Shown here: positions 60,701 to 64,000 of the stretch, in pieces
How the letters are laid out: each line of letters begins with the position of its first letter
Numbering within the stretch: position 1 is the stretch's first letter
Source: a virus
DNA length: 64,000 nt
IMG/VR virus record: IMGVR_UViG_3300043444_000221
Span: 16,321-80,320 of that record
Reading direction: 5' to 3' (one strand)
Translations under genes and position numbers: made by a program
Notes under the pieces: generated by a model
Database searches by the model: none
What the model saw: only the letters and a program-made list of their open reading frames with translations
Told to the model about the DNA's origin: nothing

Positions 60701-61183
60701 ATGCTAGGTTCATTTGGTTTATGGGCATCTTCCAAGGGTATGAAAACAGTTTCAAACCTTGTTGGGATGACTCGTACCGCTGCTAAAGCACAGATTGTAG
60801 CAGATGGACTTGTAGTAGGAACAGAAACTCCTCAGCAATTTACAAACTCTGCAGATGAATCAAAACACGACAAGATTGTTGATCAAACACCTGATGCAGG
60901 AGTGCAGGCTCAGTATGAATCTCCAGTAGATATCGTTTATGGAGTATTCAGCTTTAGCGTATTCGGTGTTTTTGGATTTGTTCCAGCATTCGGTGTTTTT
61001 GGATTTACACCAACATTTAACGTATTCAGCTTTACTGTATTTAACGTATTCAGCTTCGTTCCATTTTCAGTATTTGGCTTTTCATTCTCTGTATTTACAT
61101 TTACGCCAACATTTGCTGTGTTTGGATTCTCATTTAGCGTATTTAGCTTTACCCCAACATTTGCTGTATTTGGTTTTAGATAG
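60701..61183 (+). CDS. PASTA-like protein with Phe-rich FG-type repeat tail
   Basis: The 160-residue product has an N-terminal PASTA-like domain (about 16-75: VSNLVGMTRTAAKAQI, DQTPDAGVQ) and then about 80 residues of tandem FxVF(G/S)F repeats with Thr/Pro turns (VFGVFGF, TPTFNVFSF). Such Phe-Gly-type low-complexity sequence may self-associate or form beta-helical threads. The Phe codon use is mostly TTT/TTC-mixed. PASTA domains bind muropeptides, so it may help attach to the wall. Confidence 0.7.
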   Translation: MLGSFGLWASSKGMKTVSNLVGMTRTAAKAQIVADGLVVGTETPQQFTNSADESKHDKIVDQTPDAGVQAQYESPVDIVYGVFSFSVFGVFGFVPAFGVFGFTPTFNVFSFTVFNVFSFVPFSVFGFSFSVFTFTPTFAVFGFSFSVFSFTPTFAVFGFR

Positions 61184-61736
61184 AATCAATATACCTAACA
61201 TAAGATATTTCGCTATATGATCCGCCAAATCTTTTAATGTCATCAATTGACGTTCTTTTGCCAGGTGCAGGAGAATGAATCATTTTACCATCACCAATGT
61301 AAATTCCAACATGGTAAGCCTTTTTACTATTTTCATAGTGGAATGCAACTATGTCTCCAATATTTGGCTCAGAAACTTTTTGACCACCCAAAGCTTGTGC
61401 TGTGGCACTATGTTCTAGGCTTACTCCTAGCTGTTCATAAAACCACATTGTAAGTCCAGAACAGTCCCACCCAGATGGTGTATGTCCAGAAAAAACATAC
61501 CAAGTTTTATTGACATGGTTTCTTAGCTTAGATAGTGCAGCCTCAACTTCCTTTGACTTTTGAAGTTTTTTGTATTGCTCAATGCTATGCTCTAGTAGAA
61601 GTTGTGCTTTTACAGAATCATAGTTGCTGTTGTATTGGAAGGTGACCTGATCTTCAGCATTTGCTGGGGTAACTGAAGTTGTCAATATAAGTAATGTGGA
61701 TGTGGCAAAGCCAACAATTTTAATAGCCTTTTTCAT
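61176..61736 (-). CDS. Secreted NlpC/P60 peptidoglycan endopeptidase
   Basis: The 186-residue minus-strand product has a signal peptide ending near ANA (residue 27), a helical linker, and an NlpC/P60 domain with Cys92 (GWDCSGL), His142 (YHVGIY) and His154 (MIHSP). It would cut peptide stems of peptidoglycan. AAGGAGG precedes the ATG. Its end overlaps the plus-strand PASTA gene by 8 nt. It is the only minus gene in the tail cluster and may have moved in. Confidence 0.9.
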   Translation of the reverse strand: MKKAIKIVGFATSTLLILTTSVTPANAEDQVTFQYNSNYDSVKAQLLLEHSIEQYKKLQKSKEVEAALSKLRNHVNKTWYVFSGHTPSGWDCSGLTMWFYEQLGVSLEHSATAQALGGQKVSEPNIGDIVAFHYENSKKAYHVGIYIGDGKMIHSPAPGKRTSIDDIKRFGGSYSEISYVRYIDSI

Positions 61737-61767
61737 AAGACTACCTCCTTATTTTTTATGTTGTTAC

Positions 61768-61795
61768 GACCTCTGTCACAGGTCCTGGCAGACAG
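61768..61795 (-). ncRNA. Possible H-type pseudoknot in the NlpC/P60 leader
   Basis: On the minus strand, CTGTC-TGCCAG-GACCT-GT-GACAG-AGGTC gives two 5-bp stems (CTGTC/GACAG and GACCT/AGGTC) in pseudoknot order, about 27 nt before the ribosome site. It could act as a regulatory element, possibly a ligand-binding one; no known riboswitch class is matched. Confidence 0.45.
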
Positions 61796-61895
61796 TATTC
61801 TTTACAGCGATAGCCTTGAATATCATTGTCTATAGTCTCTCACGATTTTCACTTTGTTGTCACTCTGTTTGATCATTTTTGCCTATATGAACAAA

Positions 61896-61925
61896 AAGTA
61901 CCCCGAAAGGTACCATTTGATTATA
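61896..61925 (-). promoter_or_regulatory. Minus-strand promoter running into a terminator-like hairpin
   Basis: TATAAT (61925-61920) would start RNA at about 61913, where GTACC-TTTCGG-GGTAC-TTTTTG begins. This is the second case, after 57431, of a hairpin starting at +1. It may make a very short RNA or lower readthrough into the NlpC/P60 gene. Confidence 0.5.
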
Positions 61926-61972
61926 ACATGTTTTTGACCTTTTTTCAACAACAAGTCTGGTATACTATTCTT

Positions 61973-62485
61973 ATGGCAACTGGAAGATCCACAAACTATA
62001 ACCTACCTTTCCCATTAGCAGTAGACGCTGTGAATGTTCACGGAGATATAAAGAGTCTAACTGAAAGGCTAGATGCTGTATTGCCACAGGCATCATATGT
62101 GGATATCCCAGTCACTAACGTCTCATCTGAGGCAATTCCTGCAGGATATCCAGTTACAATTACTGGACATGATGGCACAAATGTCTTGGTAGCTAAAGCT
62201 ACAGCATCTACCACAACATCAATTCTTGGTCTTGCCAGAAATGATATAGCTATTTCTTCAAATGGCGTTGTAGTGGTTGCTGGTGTAATTAATGGAATCA
62301 ACACAACATCTTATTCACCAGGGGCTATTCTTTATGTTGCTCAAAATGGTGGTTTGACCGCAAACGTAGATGGAACACAGGGCACCGCAATTGCAACTGT
62401 TGTTTCTCCAGCAGTCAATGGAATAATCATTGTTGGATCTAAGTCAAATGCTACATGGGGATCACTTAAAGCTGGTCTTTCATAA
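61973..62485 (+). CDS. Tail/decoration protein, beta-rich
   Basis: The 170-residue product starts MATGRSTNYNLPFPLAVDAVNV. The remainder is beta-rich with TSILGLARNDI, GVINGIN and LYVAQNGGLTANVDGT segments like fibre head or DUF2190-type capsid-decoration folds. TATACT at 61961-61966 lies 6 nt before the ATG, giving a leaderless start. Confidence 0.68.
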   Translation: MATGRSTNYNLPFPLAVDAVNVHGDIKSLTERLDAVLPQASYVDIPVTNVSSEAIPAGYPVTITGHDGTNVLVAKATASTTTSILGLARNDIAISSNGVVVVAGVINGINTTSYSPGAILYVAQNGGLTANVDGTQGTAIATVVSPAVNGIIIVGSKSNATWGSLKAGLS

Positions 62486-62504
62486 TTAATGATATAATAA
62501 AACT

Positions 62505-62906
62505 ATGGCCGTTCTTCGTACAACAACTACTACTTCAACTCAGGCAGTAAATGATGCTGGTGAGATTGAGGTAGGTGCTACCCCACCAGTTATTAGATGG
62601 ACGGTAGTAAAGGGTGACTATGCATCTTTTAGGTGCTATGTAGAAGATGATAGCGGAACACCGATTGTTCCAGGTGACTATGTTATTAAGGCAGACTTTA
62701 GACGTGGTACAGAAAAGCTATTTCATGTAACCCCAACACAAACAGAGTTTGATAATGCTGGAGAGTTCACAGTAGTTCTTTTGCCAGCTCAGTGCAAGCA
62801 ACTGCAGACTGGTGATGTTTTTGACGTTCAGCTCTCCGATGCTGTCGTAGTTTGGACGGTATGCCGTGGAATTATGACTGTAATCGCAGAGGTAACTGAT
62901 CGATAA
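62505..62906 (+). CDS. BppU-like baseplate/tail protein (paralog)
   Basis: The 133-residue product has RWTVVKGDYASFRCYVEDDSGTP and FDVQLSDAVVVWTVCRG, matching 57516 and 58615. TATAAT at 62493-62498 is 6 nt before the ATG. The Ser/Thr-rich start may be a linker. Confidence 0.7.
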   Translation: MAVLRTTTTTSTQAVNDAGEIEVGATPPVIRWTVVKGDYASFRCYVEDDSGTPIVPGDYVIKADFRRGTEKLFHVTPTQTEFDNAGEFTVVLLPAQCKQLQTGDVFDVQLSDAVVVWTVCRGIMTVIAEVTDR

Positions 62907-63166
62907 TGGCAAAAACAACAATATCTGAATATCAGTCAAACCTATTTCTTATACAAAAAACAATAAACCCCATTGCAGAGGTAGATGGAATATATCCTGC
63001 TAATTTTGTTAATGCTAAAAATGTAAACTATGTATCAAGAATAGATGTTGTAGAACATCTTCCATTTAGGATTAGATTTTCTGCAATTGGGCTTGATACA
63101 TACGATAGAGGAAATCCTGCAGCGATTGGTATTGCTGTCATTGGATACAGTAACTACATTCTTTAA
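62906..63166 (+). CDS. Small structural-like phage protein
   Basis: The 86-residue product is beta-rich (RIDVVEHLPFRIRFSAIGL) and coupled to the previous gene by TAATG. It may be a small tail or head-completion protein; no family is named. Confidence 0.58.
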   Translation: MAKTTISEYQSNLFLIQKTINPIAEVDGIYPANFVNAKNVNYVSRIDVVEHLPFRIRFSAIGLDTYDRGNPAAIGIAVIGYSNYIL

Positions 63167-63195
63167 AATGCTTAAATATACTGTATAATATAAGC

Positions 63196-63642
63196 ATGGC
63201 TAGAACTACAATCCCTGCACTTAAAACACTTTTTGAGACTGGAGATCGTCCATCTCAGAGTGACTATGAAGCATTAATTGATACCGCCAGCTCACAGGCA
63301 ACCGATCTTGGCTCATTTGGAAACAATGAGAACACGATCACTGGAATCGAAAGCTCAACCGTTGTTGATACTTTTGATGCAACTGCATGGAGAATGGTAA
63401 AGTATCTTGTTTCAATTTCTAAGGTAACAAATGGGGATAATAAGTTCTATGCAACAGAGTTGACCGTTCTTTGTGATGCTGATAATATCAGTGTTACAGA
63501 ATACGGAACAATTGACAATGATGGGAATATGGGCACCGTTAGCGTCTCTCGCACTGGAAGTACAGTTAGTTTAGTTGTAACTCCAGATGCAATAATTCGA
63601 CCTGTGACTGTACGTTTCGCACGTATGGGTCTTAAGGCGTAA
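63196..63642 (+). CDS. Minor tail-like protein
   Basis: The 148-residue product has a helical start (ALKTLFETGDRPSQSDYEALID), a common start of phage receptor-binding or tail proteins, and a beta-rich body (WRMVKYLVSISK, FYATELTVLCD). TATAAT at 63184-63189 lies 6 nt before the ATG. Confidence 0.68.
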   Translation: MARTTIPALKTLFETGDRPSQSDYEALIDTASSQATDLGSFGNNENTITGIESSTVVDTFDATAWRMVKYLVSISKVTNGDNKFYATELTVLCDADNISVTEYGTIDNDGNMGTVSVSRTGSTVSLVVTPDAIIRPVTVRFARMGLKA

Positions 63643-63660
63643 TATACAAGGAGATAAAAC

Positions 63661-64000
63661 ATGGCAACAGTCACAAAAGACTTTAAGGTAAAAGCTGGTC
63701 TGATTGTTGAAGGTGCAACCGCAACCGTCAATAACCACGACATTCTTACCAAGAAGCAAGACGACCAAGACTACATTGTCAACCTTATTGGTGGTACAGC
63801 AACCTCAGCAAATACTCCAAATACCGTTGTAAAGCGTGATGGAAGTGGAGATTTTTCAGCAGGAACTGTAACCGCAGATTTGGTTGGTGACGTAACTGGT
63901 AACGTAGTAGGAAACGTAACTGGTGATGTAACTGGTACAGTTTCAAGCTTGGCAAATCACGATACAGATGATCTTGCAGAGGGTGCAAACCTTTACTTCA
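63661..64000 (+). CDS. Tail fibre protein, N-terminal part (3' end outside window)
   Basis: The open frame runs off the window edge. The visible 113 residues start MATVTKDFKVKAGLIVEG and contain RDGSGDFSAGTVTADLVGDVTGNVVG, the G-D/N-V-T-G repeats of phage fibre beta-strands. AAGGAGAT precedes the ATG. The rest, beyond 64000, probably carries the receptor-binding end. Confidence 0.82.
   Translation, partial: MATVTKDFKVKAGLIVEGATATVNNHDILTKKQDDQDYIVNLIGGTATSANTPNTVVKRDGSGDFSAGTVTADLVGDVTGNVVGNVTGDVTGTVSSLANHDTDDLAEGANLYF

Noticed and set aside
61768-61795. Known riboswitch (c-di-AMP, SAM-II, preQ1)
   Set aside because: Key conserved nucleotides of those classes were not found; only the pseudoknot order is supported.

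Overview
The window is a 64 kb piece of a large double-stranded DNA phage (or phage-plasmid) genome, AT-rich and very densely packed. An actinobacterial host is the best reading. The window encodes a WhiB-type Fe-S regulator with its four cysteines, a DUF7455-type zinc protein, a mycobacteriophage GP88-type protein, a class Ib ribonucleotide reductase set (nrdI, nrdE, nrdF, nrdH-like), ThyX, a proteasome-like Ntn hydrolase, and many genes that appear to be transcribed without a leader. Terminase, portal, major capsid and DNA polymerase genes are not in this window.

Layout. (1) 1-8.4 kb: the end of a surface or structural protein, the nrdI-nrdE-nrdF operon, a secreted PA14/coiled-coil protein, two small membrane proteins, a proteasome-like hydrolase and an RsmI-like methylase. 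(2) 8.4-10.1 kb: a secreted trypsin-like protease, then four tRNA genes separated by structured spacers. (3) 10.1-27.9 kb, plus strand: three DUF6065-like proteins, glycosyltransferases, 2OG-Fe(II) oxygenases, an SGNH hydrolase, a carbamoyltransferase, two cell-wall hydrolases (CHAP; M23+LysM), an SDR epimerase with a C-methyltransferase, a nuclease, WhiB, a pyrimidine-dimer-glycosylase-like protein, Hsp20, a Dps-like ferritin and small structural proteins. (4) 27.9-30 kb, minus strand: sulfotransferase-like, glycosyltransferase, HNH. (5) 30-42.6 kb, mostly plus: a second sugar cluster, NrdH-like redoxin, ThyX, GroES, two tRNAs, more oxygenase/glycosyltransferase/SGNH genes, a lytic transglycosylase, HNH, GT8, a luciferase-like oxidoreductase and a run of small unknowns. 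(6) 42.57-43.03 kb: an origin-like region with iterons, five DnaA boxes and large inverted repeats. (7) 43-55.1 kb, minus strand: an array of small proteins separated by intergenic modules that reuse the same promoter, operator, RNA-hairpin and DnaA-box motifs. (8) 55.3-64 kb: mixed small genes, a class I methyltransferase, a holin-like protein, a probable small RNA, and a tail/adsorption module (collagen-like, BppU-like and fibre-like proteins, an F-rich repeat protein with a PASTA-like domain, and a secreted NlpC/P60 hydrolase).

How it fits together. The nrd genes, ThyX and the redoxin supply dNTPs. The transferases, epimerases, oxygenases, carbamoyl-, sulfo- and methyl-transferases form an unusually broad glycan-modifying kit, perhaps for decorating the virion or changing the host surface. 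Five wall-degrading or wall-binding proteins, holin-like proteins and a secreted protease serve entry and lysis. The window's most original content is regulatory. At least 18 plus- and minus-strand genes have the -10 box exactly 6 nt before the start codon. The minus-strand array carries seven copies of TTGACA-N15/16-GTCGAC, a GCGTGTCG motif and five covarying RNA hairpins. Two promoters fire straight into terminator-like hairpins.
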